Of a stretch of DNA of 46,063 bases, positions 1 to 9,411 are shown one piece after another. The notes under the pieces are model-generated. The model saw only the letters and a program-made list of their open reading frames with translations, had not been told where the DNA came from and ran no database searches. Position numbers and translations under genes: made by a program. Positions within the stretch are counted from its first letter, which is position 1; each line of letters starts with the position of its first letter. The stretch is from Betaproteobacteria bacterium (lineage in GTDB: Bacteria; Pseudomonadota; Gammaproteobacteria; Burkholderiales; SG8-41): NCBI GenBank assembly GCA_025363575.1, contig JANYDM010000022.1, forward strand, positions 1-46,063, in the 5' to 3' direction.

Positions 1-1242
1 GCCGCGCGCGCATTGTCATTCGACATGGGCGGCACAACAGCCAAGATCTGCTTTATTGACGATTACGAGCCCGAAATCTCGCGCAGTTTTGAATTCGGCC
101 GCATGTATCGCTTCCTCAAAGGCAGCGGCCTGCCGATCCGCATTCCGGTCATCGAGATGGTCGAGATAGGCGCGGGCGGCGGCTCGGTCGCGCGCGTCGA
201 CGATCTCGAACGTGTACAGGTGGGTCCGGACAGCGCAGGGTCCGAGCCGGGCCCGGCGTGCTATGCGCGCGGCGGCGAGCACGCGACGGTGACCGACGCC
301 GACTGTGCGATGGGGCTGCTCGACCCGCAGCGTTTCGCCGGCGGCAAAGTCAGGCTGGACACGGCGCGCGCCGAAACCGCAGTGACTCGCGACATCGCGA
401 AGCCGCTCAAGGTCGATGCCGCGCTCGGCGCGCTCGCGATAACCGAAATCGTCACCGAGAACATGGCGAATGCCGCACGCGTTCACGCGATGGAACTCGG
501 CAAGACCGTCGAGAACTACACGGTGATCGCATTCGGTGGCGCCGCGCCTTTGCATGCCGCACGGCTCGCGGACAAGCTCGGCGTGACGCGCGTCGTCATA
601 CCCGTCGGCGCCAGCGTGGGCTCGGCGCTAGGCTTTCTTACCGCACCGATCGCATTCCAGGCGGTGCGCAGCTGGTACCAATTCATCGCGAAGCTCGACA
701 TCGCGCGCGCGAACCGCCTGCTCGATGAGATGACGAAGCAGGCGACGGACGTCGTGCGCACGGCGGCGGGCAAGGCAACCCTGACGGCGATGCGCGTCGC
801 TTACATGCGCTACGCGGGCCAGGGACATGAAATCGCGGTGACTCTGCCCGCGGGCAAGCTGGCCGCGAAGGACACTGCGAACCTGAAACGCCGCTTCGAC
901 GCCGCCTATAAAGCACTCTACGGCCGCACCGTGCCGAACGTGGATGTGGAGATTATGAGCTGGTCGGTGACCGTGTCGACCCGGGTGAATCGCGCGGCAA
1001 AGGCGCGGGCATTGCCGCGCAAGAGCGCGCAGCCATCGGCCAAGCGGCGCATCTTCGAGCCGACGCTGGCGCAATGGCGCACCGTGCCGGTCTACGAACG
1101 CACCGCTCTGGCAATGGGCGCGCGCGTGACTGGACCCGCGCTGATCGTCGAAGACCAGACGACCGTCATCGTCACCGCGAATTTCGATGCCGCTATCAAC
1201 AGCGCCGGCCACATCGTGCTCGAAAGGAGGAAAAAGTCATGA
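1..1242 (+). CDS. Hydantoinase/5-oxoprolinase family protein, A subunit (C-terminal part, cut by window edge)
   Basis: The frame is open at base 1, so only the last 413 codons are present; a full family member is about 690-710 residues, as in the complete homologue at 31627-33765. HyuA-type subunits pair with HyuB to hydrolyse cyclic amides such as hydantoins or 5-oxoproline with ATP. Visible hallmarks are the second nucleotide-binding motif DMGGTTAK at the very start of the fragment, the GAGGGSVARVD segment, the EPGPACYARGG segment, and the IAFGGAAPLHA segment. The stop overlaps the start of the B-subunit gene (ATGA at 1239-1242), as expected for translational coupling of two subunits. Which cyclic substrate is used cannot be told from the sequence. 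The family call is secure. Confidence 0.93.
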   Translation, partial: AARALSFDMGGTTAKICFIDDYEPEISRSFEFGRMYRFLKGSGLPIRIPVIEMVEIGAGGGSVARVDDLERVQVGPDSAGSEPGPACYARGGEHATVTDADCAMGLLDPQRFAGGKVRLDTARAETAVTRDIAKPLKVDAALGALAITEIVTENMANAARVHAMELGKTVENYTVIAFGGAAPLHAARLADKLGVTRVVIPVGASVGSALGFLTAPIAFQAVRSWYQFIAKLDIARANRLLDEMTKQATDVVRTAAGKATLTAMRVAYMRYAGQGHEIAVTLPAGKLAAKDTANLKRRFDAAYKALYGRTVPNVDVEIMSWSVTVSTRVNRAAKARALPRKSAQPSAKRRIFEPTLAQWRTVPVYERTALAMGARVTGPALIVEDQTTVIVTANFDAAINSAGHIVLERRKKS

Positions 1243-2918
1243 GCAAGCTCGCCGACATACACATGCAGGTGATGTGGAACCGCCTGGTCTCGGTGGTCGA
1301 AGAACAGGCGCAAACGCTGGTGCGCACCGCGTTCGGCGCTGCAACGCGCGAGGCCGGCGATCTCTCCGCCGGCGTCTTCCTGCCCGATGGCCGCATGGTC
1401 GCGCAGGCCGTGACCGGCACGCCGGGCCACGTCAATTCCATGGCGGAATCGGTCAAGCATTTTCTCAATGAGTATCCGCGGCACACGATGTTCGACGGCG
1501 ACGTCTACCTGACGAACGACCCGTGGAAAGGCACCGGCCATCTCAATGACATGACCATGGTCACGCCTGTTTTCAAAAACAAGCGCATGGTCGCGTTGTT
1601 TGCGTCGACCGTGCACGTCGTCGACATCGGCGGGCTCGGCCTTTCCGCCGACGGCACGCAGGTCTATCACGAAGGTTTGTTCCTGCCGCCGTTGAAACTC
1701 GTCGACCGCGGCCAGATGAGCGACACCGTCTTGCGCGTCGTGCGCGCCAACGTGCGCGAGCCGGTGCAGGTCGAGGGCGACTTATACGCGCTCGTCGCGT
1801 GCAACGAGATCGGCGGGCGCCGGCTGCTCGCAATGATGGGCGAATACAAGCTGCAGGGCATTGAGAAATTGGGTGAGCACGTGATCGCGCGCTCGCGCGC
1901 CGCGATGCTGGCGGCGGCGCACGACTGGCCGCAGGGCAGTTGGTCTTATTCGATGACGATAGACGGCTACGACGCGCCGATCACGCTGGTGGGTAAATTG
2001 ACGATTGCGAAATCCGGCGTCGACATCGATTTCACCGGCACCAGTCCGTGCGTCACCAATGGCATTAACGTGCCGAAGTCGTACACCGATGCGTACACGT
2101 CGTTCGGCGTGCGCTGCATCATCGGCGGCCATATCCCGAACAACGCCGGCTCGCTCTCAGTCGTGCGCGTGACAGCGCCCGAAGGCTGCATTGTCAACGC
2201 ACCTTTCCCGCTCGCGGTGGCAGCGCGCTCGACCATCGGCCAGATGCTGCCCGACATCGTCTTCGGCTGCCTGCATCAGGCACGCCCGGACCAGGTGCCG
2301 GCCGAAGGCACGTCCTCGCTGTGGAACGTACGGCTCGCCGGCGGGCAAACTTTCAAAGGTGTGGATCCCGAACAACTGAAAGGCAAGACGCGCTTCAACG
2401 TCGTCGGCTTCAACACCGGCGGCACCGGCGCGCGCCCCGGCAAGGATGGCCTGTCGGTGACGTCATTTCCGAGCGGCATCCGCAACGTCGCGGTGGAGAT
2501 CATGGAAACGCTGTCGCCCGTCGTCTACTGGAAAAAAGAGTATCGGCCCGATTCCGGCGGCGCTGGCGAGCACCGGGGCGGCCTCGGCCAGATCATGGAA
2601 ATCGCCAACGGCGAAGACGCGCCCATGATCATCTCGGCGACGTTCGACCGCATCGTCCACGCGGCGCGCGGCAGCGACGGCGGCGGCAACGGCGGCGCCG
2701 GACGTCTGAGCCTGAAATCCGGCGCCCCGATGCGCGGCTTCGGCCGCCAGGTCATCCCGGCCGGCGACCGCGTCGTCGTCGAGACGCCGGGCGGCGGGGG
2801 CATAGGCGATCCGAAAAACCGCGCGCGTGAAAAAGTGGCGCGTGACGTGCAGTACGGATTGGTATCGACCGAAGAGGCGAAAAAAGTTTACGGCCATACA
2901 GCAGAGCCAGCGCAATAG
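1239..2918 (+). CDS. Hydantoinase B / 5-oxoprolinase family protein, B subunit
   Basis: 559-residue B subunit, of normal length for the family and the partner of the A subunit just upstream. The ATG at 1239 was chosen because a strong Shine-Dalgarno AAAGGAGG sits at 1223-1230 and because it overlaps the A-subunit stop; the open frame continues upstream, but only inside the A gene. Family hallmarks are the N-terminal QVMWNRLVSVVEEQA segment, TNDPWKGTGHLNDM (nucleotide/metal region typical of HyuB), the VVDIGGLG segment, and the glycine-rich tail ending in ETPGGGGIGDPKNR. Cytoplasmic and soluble. The downstream MFS transporter and Bug proteins suggest the pair breaks down an imported cyclic amide or a related compound, which is inference. 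Confidence 0.94.
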   Translation: MSKLADIHMQVMWNRLVSVVEEQAQTLVRTAFGAATREAGDLSAGVFLPDGRMVAQAVTGTPGHVNSMAESVKHFLNEYPRHTMFDGDVYLTNDPWKGTGHLNDMTMVTPVFKNKRMVALFASTVHVVDIGGLGLSADGTQVYHEGLFLPPLKLVDRGQMSDTVLRVVRANVREPVQVEGDLYALVACNEIGGRRLLAMMGEYKLQGIEKLGEHVIARSRAAMLAAAHDWPQGSWSYSMTIDGYDAPITLVGKLTIAKSGVDIDFTGTSPCVTNGINVPKSYTDAYTSFGVRCIIGGHIPNNAGSLSVVRVTAPEGCIVNAPFPLAVAARSTIGQMLPDIVFGCLHQARPDQVPAEGTSSLWNVRLAGGQTFKGVDPEQLKGKTRFNVVGFNTGGTGARPGKDGLSVTSFPSGIRNVAVEIMETLSPVVYWKKEYRPDSGGAGEHRGGLGQIMEIANGEDAPMIISATFDRIVHAARGSDGGGNGGAGRLSLKSGAPMRGFGRQVIPAGDRVVVETPGGGGIGDPKNRAREKVARDVQYGLVSTEEAKKVYGHTAEPAQ

Positions 2919-3002
2919 CGTGCCTCGCGGCAAACGCCGCGGGCCTGTTCGCAAACAACGAGGAGGATCGCGCGGGTTCAACCGCTCGATGAAGCGACCA
3001 AT

Positions 3003-4187
3003 TTGAGCCCGCGTCCGTCTGATCATCTGCCGCTTGCGCTGGGCTCCATGTTCCTGCAGCAGACTTTCATTTCGCTCGGCAAATCGCTGCCCGCCGTCAT
3101 CGCGCCCGCGATCATCGCCGACTTGAGGCTCGCGCCCGCGTGGATAGGTATTTATTTCGGCATCACCGCCATTGCCGCGCTGTTCTCGCAGCTCGGCTGC
3201 GGCAGCATCATCGTGCGCTACGGCGCGCTGCGCATGAGCCAGGTTGCGCTCGTGCTGCTCGCCATCGGCATCGCGCTGCTCACGCTCGGCTCGCCGGCAA
3301 TCCTCGTGCTCTCGGCGATCGTAAGCGGGGGCGGCGCGGCGGTATCCACGCCGACCAGCTCGCATCTGTTGAGCCGCGTGTCGTCGCCGCAATACCTGCC
3401 GCTCGTGTTCTCGATCAAGCAGACCGCCGTGCCGGCCGGACTGCTGATCGCCGGCATACTCGCGCCGCAGTTTGCCGAATGGGCGGGCTGGCGCACGACG
3501 ATGCTGATTTGCGCCGCGGCGTGCGCCGTGTTTGCGCTCGTGCTGCAGCCGCTGCGGAATTTGTTCGACGACGACCGCGTGCCGACGCGCACGTTCAAGC
3601 TGTCGGATTTCAAAACCACATTCACCGCAGTGACGGCGACCAGGCGGCTGCGCGCGCTGTCGTTCGCCTGCCTCGCGTTCAACGGAGCACAGACTGTCAT
3701 CACTGCGTACTTCGTCGTCTATCTCACGACCATCGGCTATACGCCGGTCGCGGCGGGCTTCATGTTCTCCATCGCTGTCGCGGTCGCCATACCGGGTCGC
3801 ATCCTGTGGGGATGGCTGGGCAGCCGCTTTGTCTCGCCGCGCGTGATCATGGCCGGCCTTTCTCTCGGCATGGCGGCAAGCGCGGCATTACTTGCGCTCT
3901 GCGATGCAGCGTGGCCGGCGCTGCTCGTGGGCATAGTGTCGTGCCTGATCAGCGTCACTGCATTGTCGTGGCACGGCATCCTGCTCGCCGAAACCGCGCG
4001 CGCCTCGCCCGAAGACATGCGCGGCGGCGTCACCGGCGGCGTGCTCTCGTTCGGCCAGGTCGGCGCATTGGCGTTGCCCGTCATGTATTCAGGCCTGCTC
4101 GACACGACCGGCAGTTACGGCATCGGCTTCGTCGTGTGCGGACTGCCGGCGCTGTTCGTCGGCATTCAACTCCTGCGCCAGCGTTGA
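3003..4187 (+). CDS. MFS transporter
   Basis: About 394 residues with roughly twelve hydrophobic segments, the size of a major facilitator superfamily carrier. The loop after TM2 carries a degenerate MFS motif A (QLGCGSIIVRYGALR, about residues 63-77). The start is uncertain: the frame is open upstream, a TTG at 3003 gives a sensible short N-terminus, an ATG at 3048 would start inside TM1, and the good AGGAGG at 2961-2966 is too far from both. It begins 84 bases after the hydantoinase B gene and ends two bases before the next binding-protein gene, so it belongs to the same operon. It probably moves the substrate or product of the hydantoinase pathway (inference). The substrate cannot be named. 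Confidence 0.88.
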   Translation: MSPRPSDHLPLALGSMFLQQTFISLGKSLPAVIAPAIIADLRLAPAWIGIYFGITAIAALFSQLGCGSIIVRYGALRMSQVALVLLAIGIALLTLGSPAILVLSAIVSGGGAAVSTPTSSHLLSRVSSPQYLPLVFSIKQTAVPAGLLIAGILAPQFAEWAGWRTTMLICAAACAVFALVLQPLRNLFDDDRVPTRTFKLSDFKTTFTAVTATRRLRALSFACLAFNGAQTVITAYFVVYLTTIGYTPVAAGFMFSIAVAVAIPGRILWGWLGSRFVSPRVIMAGLSLGMAASAALLALCDAAWPALLVGIVSCLISVTALSWHGILLAETARASPEDMRGGVTGGVLSFGQVGALALPVMYSGLLDTTGSYGIGFVVCGLPALFVGIQLLRQR

Positions 4188-4189
4188 CC

Positions 4190-5152
4190 ATGCAACCAGT
4201 GCGCGTGCTGACTTGCGTTGCAGCTGCGCTGGTTGCGCCGATTGCGTGCGCGCAAACATATCCGTCCAAACCTGTGCGCATCGTCGTGCCCTATCCCGCC
4301 GGCGGCGGCGTCGATCTCGCCGGGCGCGCGATCGCGCAACAGCTTGCGGCGGCATTCAGCGTTTCGGTGATCGTCGACAATCGGCCCGGCGCGGGCGGCG
4401 TCATTGGGACCGAGCTTGTCGCGAAAGCGGCGCCCGACGGCTACACGCTGATGGTCAGCGGGCGCGGGCCTATCGTCGCGGCGGCGCTGACCAATCCGCA
4501 CCTGCCGTACTCGCCTGCGCGCGACATCGCACCAGTCGCGAATCTCGTGACATCGCCGTACATACTCGCCGCGCATCCGTCGGTGCCCGCGCGCAACGCG
4601 CGCGAGTTGATCGCGCTCGCAAAAGCGCATCCCGGCCGGCTCAATTACGTGTCGGGCGGCGCGGGCGGCGGCCAGCATATCGCGGGCGAAGAATTCAATC
4701 TGCTGGCGGGCACGCGCATGACGCACGTGCCTTACAAGGGAACCGCGCCCGCCATCACCGATTTAATCGGCGGCCATGCGGATATCGGTTTTCTCGATCC
4801 CGCGGGACTGCAGCAGGTTCTGTCCGGACGCCTGAAAGCACTCGGCGTATCGGGCACCATGCGTTACGAGCCTCTGCCTCGAGTGCCAACGATAGCCGAA
4901 TCCGGTCTGCCGGGCTTCGTATCGGTCACGTGGTACGCGCTGTTCGCACCGGCAGCGACGCCGCGCGAAATCGTTGCGCGCCTAAACGTCGAAACCGTGC
5001 GCGCGCTCGCGCAGCCGGATATGAAAGCAAGACTGCTGGCGCAAGGCATGACAGCGACGTCGAGCACGCCCGGGCAGCTTGCGGCGGGTATCCGCAGAGA
5101 TCAGGAAAGGCTGGAGAAGCTGGTGAAAGCGACGGGGATGCAGCTCAATTGA
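4190..5152 (+). CDS. Bug family tripartite tricarboxylate transporter substrate-binding protein (1)
   Basis: 320-residue exported binding protein. The N-terminus is a Sec signal peptide (hydrophobic run then PIACAQ, cleavage likely around residue 22). It has the order of motifs found in Bug proteins: YPSKPVRIVVPYPAGGGVD, the DNRPGAGG loop, APDGYTL, HVPYKG, and VPTIAESGLPGF near the C-terminal lobe. Bug proteins are two-lobed periplasmic proteins that bind small carboxylates, amino acids or related molecules, and feed a TctAB permease. No TctA or TctB is encoded here. The ATG lies two bases after the MFS stop. The protein closely resembles the Bug at 19576-20541 over the KAHPG to HADIGF region, suggesting a recent paralogue pair. 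Confidence 0.93.
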   Translation: MQPVRVLTCVAAALVAPIACAQTYPSKPVRIVVPYPAGGGVDLAGRAIAQQLAAAFSVSVIVDNRPGAGGVIGTELVAKAAPDGYTLMVSGRGPIVAAALTNPHLPYSPARDIAPVANLVTSPYILAAHPSVPARNARELIALAKAHPGRLNYVSGGAGGGQHIAGEEFNLLAGTRMTHVPYKGTAPAITDLIGGHADIGFLDPAGLQQVLSGRLKALGVSGTMRYEPLPRVPTIAESGLPGFVSVTWYALFAPAATPREIVARLNVETVRALAQPDMKARLLAQGMTATSSTPGQLAAGIRRDQERLEKLVKATGMQLN

Positions 5153-5213
5153 TCGCTAGAAGCCTGGGCGCAACCAGCGGAGAATGCACATTTACAATCT
5201 ATCAAGCACGTTC

Positions 5214-6194
5214 ATGCGCCACCATTCCTCAAATTCAATATTGCGTGCCGCCGCCTGTGCAGCCGGCCTCATAGCGACCACTGCGTTCGCAGCCGCGTAT
5301 CCGGACAAACCGATCCGGCTGGTGTGCCCCATTCCGCCCGGCGGCACCACCGACCTCGTCGCGCGGCTGGTCGCGCAAAAACTCACCGAGTCGCTGGGCC
5401 AGCAGGTGATCGTCGACAACCGCGGCGGCGCCGGCGGCATCATCGGCACGGAGATGGTCGCGCGATCGGCGGCGGACGGCTACACACTGCTGCTGGGTTC
5501 GATGACCACGCATGCGATTAATCCCGCGTTTCACAAAGGACTCGCTTACGATGCCGTGCGCAGCTTCCAGCCCGTCAGCCGCATCATCGCCGCGCCGCAA
5601 TTGCTCGTCGTGCATCCGTCCGTCGCGGCAAAGTCGGTGCGCGAGCTCATCGCGCTGGCGAAAGCAAAGCCCGGCCAGCTCACCTATGCGACGGCGTCGA
5701 TGGGCACCGCACCGCATCTTGCTTACGAATTGTTCAAAAGCATGGCCGGCGTCAACATCATCGGCGTGCCGTACAAAGGCAGCGGCCCTTCGATCATCGA
5801 CCTTATCGGCGGGCAGGTGCAGTCCATGATCACCGGCATCGTTGTCCTCATGCCTCACGTCAAAGCCGGGAAGCTGCGGGCGCTGGGCGTTACGAGCCCG
5901 GCGCGCGCGGCCGTGATGCCCGAACTGCCGACTCTGGCCGAATCCGGCGTGCCGAATTTCGACGTTCGCGTATGGTTCGGCGTATTCCTGCCGGCGGGCA
6001 CGCCGCGGCCCATCGTCATGCAGTTGAATGAGCGTATACGCAAGATCGTCGAGGCGCCCGACGTGCGCCAGCGGCTGATCGAGCAGGGCGCCGACCCCGT
6101 GAGCGACACGCCGGAGGAATTCGGCGCCTACGTCAAAACGGAACTTGCGCGCTGGACCAAGGTCGTCAAAGATACCGGCGCTCGCATCGAGTGA
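5214..6194 (+). CDS. Bug family tripartite tricarboxylate transporter substrate-binding protein (2)
   Basis: Second Bug protein, about 326 residues from the ATG at 5214; an in-frame ATG at 5184 would add ten residues before the signal peptide and is the alternative start. The leader RAAACAAGLIATTAFAAA fits Sec export. Binding-loop motifs are IPPGGTTDLVAR, DNRGGAGGIIGTE, AADGYTLLLG and GVPYKGSGPSI, followed by the usual MPELPTLAESGVPNFD. The proline-glycine rich first loop and the two threonines differ from Bug 1, so the ligand may differ. It is followed after ten bases by a TauD-like dioxygenase gene, making that enzyme the best candidate to act on the imported compound (inference). No dedicated permease gene is nearby. 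Confidence 0.92.
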   Translation: MRHHSSNSILRAAACAAGLIATTAFAAAYPDKPIRLVCPIPPGGTTDLVARLVAQKLTESLGQQVIVDNRGGAGGIIGTEMVARSAADGYTLLLGSMTTHAINPAFHKGLAYDAVRSFQPVSRIIAAPQLLVVHPSVAAKSVRELIALAKAKPGQLTYATASMGTAPHLAYELFKSMAGVNIIGVPYKGSGPSIIDLIGGQVQSMITGIVVLMPHVKAGKLRALGVTSPARAAVMPELPTLAESGVPNFDVRVWFGVFLPAGTPRPIVMQLNERIRKIVEAPDVRQRLIEQGADPVSDTPEEFGAYVKTELARWTKVVKDTGARIE

Positions 6195-6204
6195 GAGGAA
6201 AATC

Positions 6205-7071
6205 ATGAACTACATCATCAACCCGCTGACCGACCGCGAAACCGGCGCCGAAATCACCGGTCTCGACCTCAAGGCTCCGATATCCGGCGAGCTGCGCCAG
6301 GCGCTCAACGCCGAATTCGCGAAATATCACGTGCTGGTATTCCGCGATCAGCAGATGGCGGCGCCCGATTTCGCGCGCGCCGGCGAAATTTTCGGCGCGA
6401 TCATGTCGCAGCATCACAAGGACATCCGCGCGACCGGGCATCCGGAGGTATTTGAAATCCGCAACGAGCAGATCGCGCCGGGCAAGTACCGGATCGCCGG
6501 CGAGAGTTTCCATACCGATCATTCCAACCATCCCGTTCCGCCGCGGGCGACTGCGCTCTACACCGTCACGCTGCCGAGCTACGGCGGCGACACCCAGTTC
6601 GTCAACATGCACAACGCGTACGACGATCTGCCCGCGTCCACGAAGCAGCGCATCGACGGCTTGCGCGCGATGCATGTGTGGGAAAGCAAGTTCAGCCCGC
6701 GCAAAATGCGGCCGCTCGCCGAGCAGAGCAGCAAAGCGCTGCCGCCGCCCGCCAATCATCCCATCGTGCGACTGCATCCGCAAAACGGCCGCCGCGCGCT
6801 TTATCTCAATCCCGTGCGCATGGAATCCATCGTCGGCATGCCCGATGACGAGGCGCAGGCGCTGATCAAAGATCTGATGGCGCACGCTACGCAGAAGAAA
6901 TACGAGTACCGCCACCAGTGGCGTTACGGCGACATGGTGATATGGGACAACCGCAGCTTGATGCACCAGGCGAACGGCGATTACGATATGAAGGAAACGC
7001 GCCACCTTTTTCGCATCATGATCGTGGGCGAGCCCGTGCTGGCTGCGGCGCCCGCCGGCGTTGCCGCCTGA
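6205..7071 (+). CDS. TauD/TfdA family Fe(II)/2-oxoglutarate-dependent dioxygenase
   Basis: 288 residues, the usual size for this family. The ATG at 6205 has a GAGAGGA ribosome-binding site six bases upstream. The iron triad is visible: H103 and D105 in SFHTDHSNHP, and the distal H254 in WDNRSLMHQANGDY; the arginine near residue 270 (RHLFR) is placed to hold 2-oxoglutarate. Family members hydroxylate sulfonates, phenoxyacetates, carnitine-type or other carboxylic acids, using O2 and releasing succinate and CO2. The start of the protein (NPLTDRETGAEITGLDL) is typical. It follows a Bug gene and precedes an aminotransferase gene, so it is probably one step in catabolism of an imported acid. The exact substrate is unknown. 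Confidence 0.93.
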   Translation: MNYIINPLTDRETGAEITGLDLKAPISGELRQALNAEFAKYHVLVFRDQQMAAPDFARAGEIFGAIMSQHHKDIRATGHPEVFEIRNEQIAPGKYRIAGESFHTDHSNHPVPPRATALYTVTLPSYGGDTQFVNMHNAYDDLPASTKQRIDGLRAMHVWESKFSPRKMRPLAEQSSKALPPPANHPIVRLHPQNGRRALYLNPVRMESIVGMPDDEAQALIKDLMAHATQKKYEYRHQWRYGDMVIWDNRSLMHQANGDYDMKETRHLFRIMIVGEPVLAAAPAGVAA

Positions 7072-7200
7072 TTCCGTTCGCCTTCGCCAATTTAGTGCAG
7101 CATGCCGGCGCGGAGTAGCCGGCGCGCTGATTCTCATTAATAATGCTACGCCTTGCGTCGCCAATTCAGCGGGGCAATCCATAAGGGAGTGAAGAACGCC

Positions 7201-8403
7201 ATGATTACGCTTGCGGCCCGCATGAGCCGCTTCGAAGAATCCGCCAGCGCGCGCGCCTCGCAAATCGCGCGCGCCTTGAAGGAACAGGGCCGCGACATCC
7301 TCGCGCTGACGACCGGCGAGCCGGATTTCCCGACGCCGGAGCACGTCAAGCAGGCGGCCATCGAAGCGATGCGCCGCGAGCAGACCAAGTACACGAACAT
7401 CGACGGCATGCCGGATCTCAAGCGCGCCATCGCGGCGAAGTTCAAGCGCGAGAACGGGCTCGACTACCAGCCCGAGCAGATCATCGTGGGCGCCGGCGCC
7501 AAGCAGGCGATCTACAACGCGATGACAGCGACGCTTGAGGCCGGCGACGAAGTCATCGTGCCGCGGCCTTACTACCTCGCGTATTTCGATATTACGCGCC
7601 TGGCGGGCGGCGAGCCGGTGCCGGCAGCCTCGAGCGCGGCCGCCGGTTACAAGCTGTTGCCGGCAGTCCTGGACGCAGCGATTACGCCACGCACCCGCTG
7701 GCTCGTGCTCAACTCGCCTTCCAATCCGAGCGGCGCGACGTATACACAGGCGGAATTGCAGGGGCTCGCCGCCGTGCTGGCGCGTCACCCGCGCGTCGCG
7801 GTGCTATGCGACGACATTTATGAGCACATCCTGTTCGACGGCCGCAAGTTTTATACGCTGGCACAGGCGGCACCCGAGCTTTACGAGCGCACGCTGACTG
7901 TGAACGGCGTGTCCAAAGCGTATGCAATGACCGGCTGGCGCATCGGTTACGCCGGCGGACCGAAACACCTGATCAAAGCGATGGCGAAGGTGCAGTCGCA
8001 GTGCACGCACGGGCCGTGCTCGATCAGCCAGGCGGCGTCGATCGCGGCGCTCGACGGGCCGCAGGAGATCGTGCGCGAGCGCTCGCAGATGTTCCAGCAA
8101 CGGCGCGATTTTGTCGTGGAAGCTCTCAACAAGGCGCCGGGCATGCACTGCAGCTCGCCCGCAGGCGCGTTCTACGTGTTCCCCTCGTGCGCGGGCGTCA
8201 TAGGCAAGCGCACGCCGGACGGCAAGACCCTCGCCGACGACCGCGATTTCGCCCACTACCTGCTCGAAACCGAAGGCGTCGCGACCATGGACGGCACGGC
8301 TTACGGCATGCCCGGGCATCTGCGGCTCTCCATCGCTTCTTCCGTCGAAGTTCTGGGCGAGGCTTGCACGCGTATTCAGCGCGCGTGCGAAGTGCTCGGC
8401 TGA
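7201..8403 (+). CDS. Class I/II pyridoxal-phosphate aminotransferase (aspartate aminotransferase-like)
   Basis: 400 residues starting at the ATG at 7201, with AAGGGAG at 7183-7189. It is a fold-type I aminotransferase of the AspC/PatA kind: the PLP-binding lysine is K239 in VSKAYAMTGWRIGY, N175 in NSPSNPSG and the D204/Y207 pair in CDDIYEH hold the cofactor, and R247 would contact its phosphate. The N-terminal LTTGEPDFPTPEHV and TKYTNIDGMPDL stretches are typical of subgroup I-gamma aspartate/prephenate aminotransferases. It probably moves amino groups between an amino acid and a 2-oxo acid in the cytoplasm. It sits between a dioxygenase gene and a Bug gene, so a catabolic role is likelier than a biosynthetic one, though this is inference. 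Confidence 0.93.
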   Translation: MITLAARMSRFEESASARASQIARALKEQGRDILALTTGEPDFPTPEHVKQAAIEAMRREQTKYTNIDGMPDLKRAIAAKFKRENGLDYQPEQIIVGAGAKQAIYNAMTATLEAGDEVIVPRPYYLAYFDITRLAGGEPVPAASSAAAGYKLLPAVLDAAITPRTRWLVLNSPSNPSGATYTQAELQGLAAVLARHPRVAVLCDDIYEHILFDGRKFYTLAQAAPELYERTLTVNGVSKAYAMTGWRIGYAGGPKHLIKAMAKVQSQCTHGPCSISQAASIAALDGPQEIVRERSQMFQQRRDFVVEALNKAPGMHCSSPAGAFYVFPSCAGVIGKRTPDGKTLADDRDFAHYLLETEGVATMDGTAYGMPGHLRLSIASSVEVLGEACTRIQRACEVLG

Positions 8404-8439
8404 TTTTTCCGGCACTCCGCAATTGATAAAGGAACGCAT

Positions 8440-9402
8440 ATGAATATTTTTCGCTGCTGTGCCGCTGTCATCGCCGGCCTCGTCCCGTTCGCCGCCACAG
8501 GGGCCGACTTTCCAGCGAAGCCCATCCGCGTGATTGTGCCGTGGCCGGCGGGCGGCAGCACGGACACGCTGGCGCGTATCGTCGGCCAGCGCCTGACGAC
8601 CGTCACCGGCCAGCCGGTCGTCATCGACAACCGCGCCGGCGCTTCCGGCACCATAGGCGCCGATATTGCATCGAAAGCCATCCCCGACGGCTACACGATC
8701 ACCATCGTCGAGGTGTCGCATGCCGTCATGCCTGCAACGACTGCCAAACTGCCGTACGACCTCGCGCGCGATCTTGCACCGCTCACGACCATCGGCGTCT
8801 CGCCGATGATCGTGTACCTGAACTCGGCTTTGCCGGCGAAAAATTTGAAGGAATTCATCGCGCTCGCCAAAGCGAAGCCGGGCGAGATTCCGGCCTCGCA
8901 CACGGGCATAGGCTCGTTCACGCATTTGTCGCTCGAACTTCTGCAGACGCGCACCGGCGCGAAATTCAACCAGGTAAGCTATAAGGGCGCCGCACCCGCG
9001 ATGATCGAGCTGGCCGGCGGCCAGGTCCAGCTCGGCATCTTCACGCTCGCGAGCGCCGGCGGCACGCTGCGCAGCGGGCGCGTCATAGCAGTCGCCATCG
9101 CCGGCGATAAACGCGTCGATGCTCTGCCCGATGTGCCGACGCTCGGCGAACTGGGCTACAAGGACCTGGTCATCAATCAGTGGTGGGGCTATGTCGCGCC
9201 ATCGCACGTCGACAGCGCAGTCGCCGCCCGCCTGTATAAAGATCTGGTTGCCGCCATCGATCATCCGTCGGTGCGCGAGCGCGTCGTCGAGCTCGCGGTC
9301 GACGTGCGCACCATGGCGCCGCCGCAGTTCAAAACCTACATAGCCTCGGAGCTGCAACGCTGGGCGACGATCGCGCGCAACGCCGGAATCAAGCCGGAGT
9401 AG
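8440..9402 (+). CDS. Bug family tripartite tricarboxylate transporter substrate-binding protein (3)
   Basis: 320 residues with a clear signal peptide (basic start, then AAVIAGLVPFAATGA). Bug motifs: PIRVIVPWPAGGSTD, DNRAGASGTIGAD, IPDGYTITI, SYKGAAPAM and LPDVPTLGELGYKD. Compared with the other Bug proteins in the window, the middle region SHTGIGSFTHLSLELL and the VPTLGELGY segment diverge, so it may recognise a different ligand. The ATG follows the aminotransferase stop by 36 bases, with AAAGGA at 8428-8433, and the next aminotransferase gene follows after nine bases, so it is framed by two PLP enzymes, hinting at amino acids or keto acids as cargo (inference). Exported to the periplasm; the membrane partner is not encoded here. 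Confidence 0.92.
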   Translation: MNIFRCCAAVIAGLVPFAATGADFPAKPIRVIVPWPAGGSTDTLARIVGQRLTTVTGQPVVIDNRAGASGTIGADIASKAIPDGYTITIVEVSHAVMPATTAKLPYDLARDLAPLTTIGVSPMIVYLNSALPAKNLKEFIALAKAKPGEIPASHTGIGSFTHLSLELLQTRTGAKFNQVSYKGAAPAMIELAGGQVQLGIFTLASAGGTLRSGRVIAVAIAGDKRVDALPDVPTLGELGYKDLVINQWWGYVAPSHVDSAVAARLYKDLVAAIDHPSVRERVVELAVDVRTMAPPQFKTYIASELQRWATIARNAGIKPE

Positions 9403-9411
9403 GCGCGCTCC

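Noticed and set aside
2463..3392. A 309-codon minus-strand open frame
   Set aside because: Antisense to the hydantoinase B and MFS genes; low-complexity arginine-rich translation.
3140..4189. Upstream extension of the first Bug gene frame
   Set aside because: It overlaps the MFS gene in another frame and lacks a signal peptide; the ATG at 4190 has one.
6166..7788. A 540-codon open frame on the minus strand
   Set aside because: Antisense to the dioxygenase and aminotransferase genes; no recognisable domain and atypical composition.
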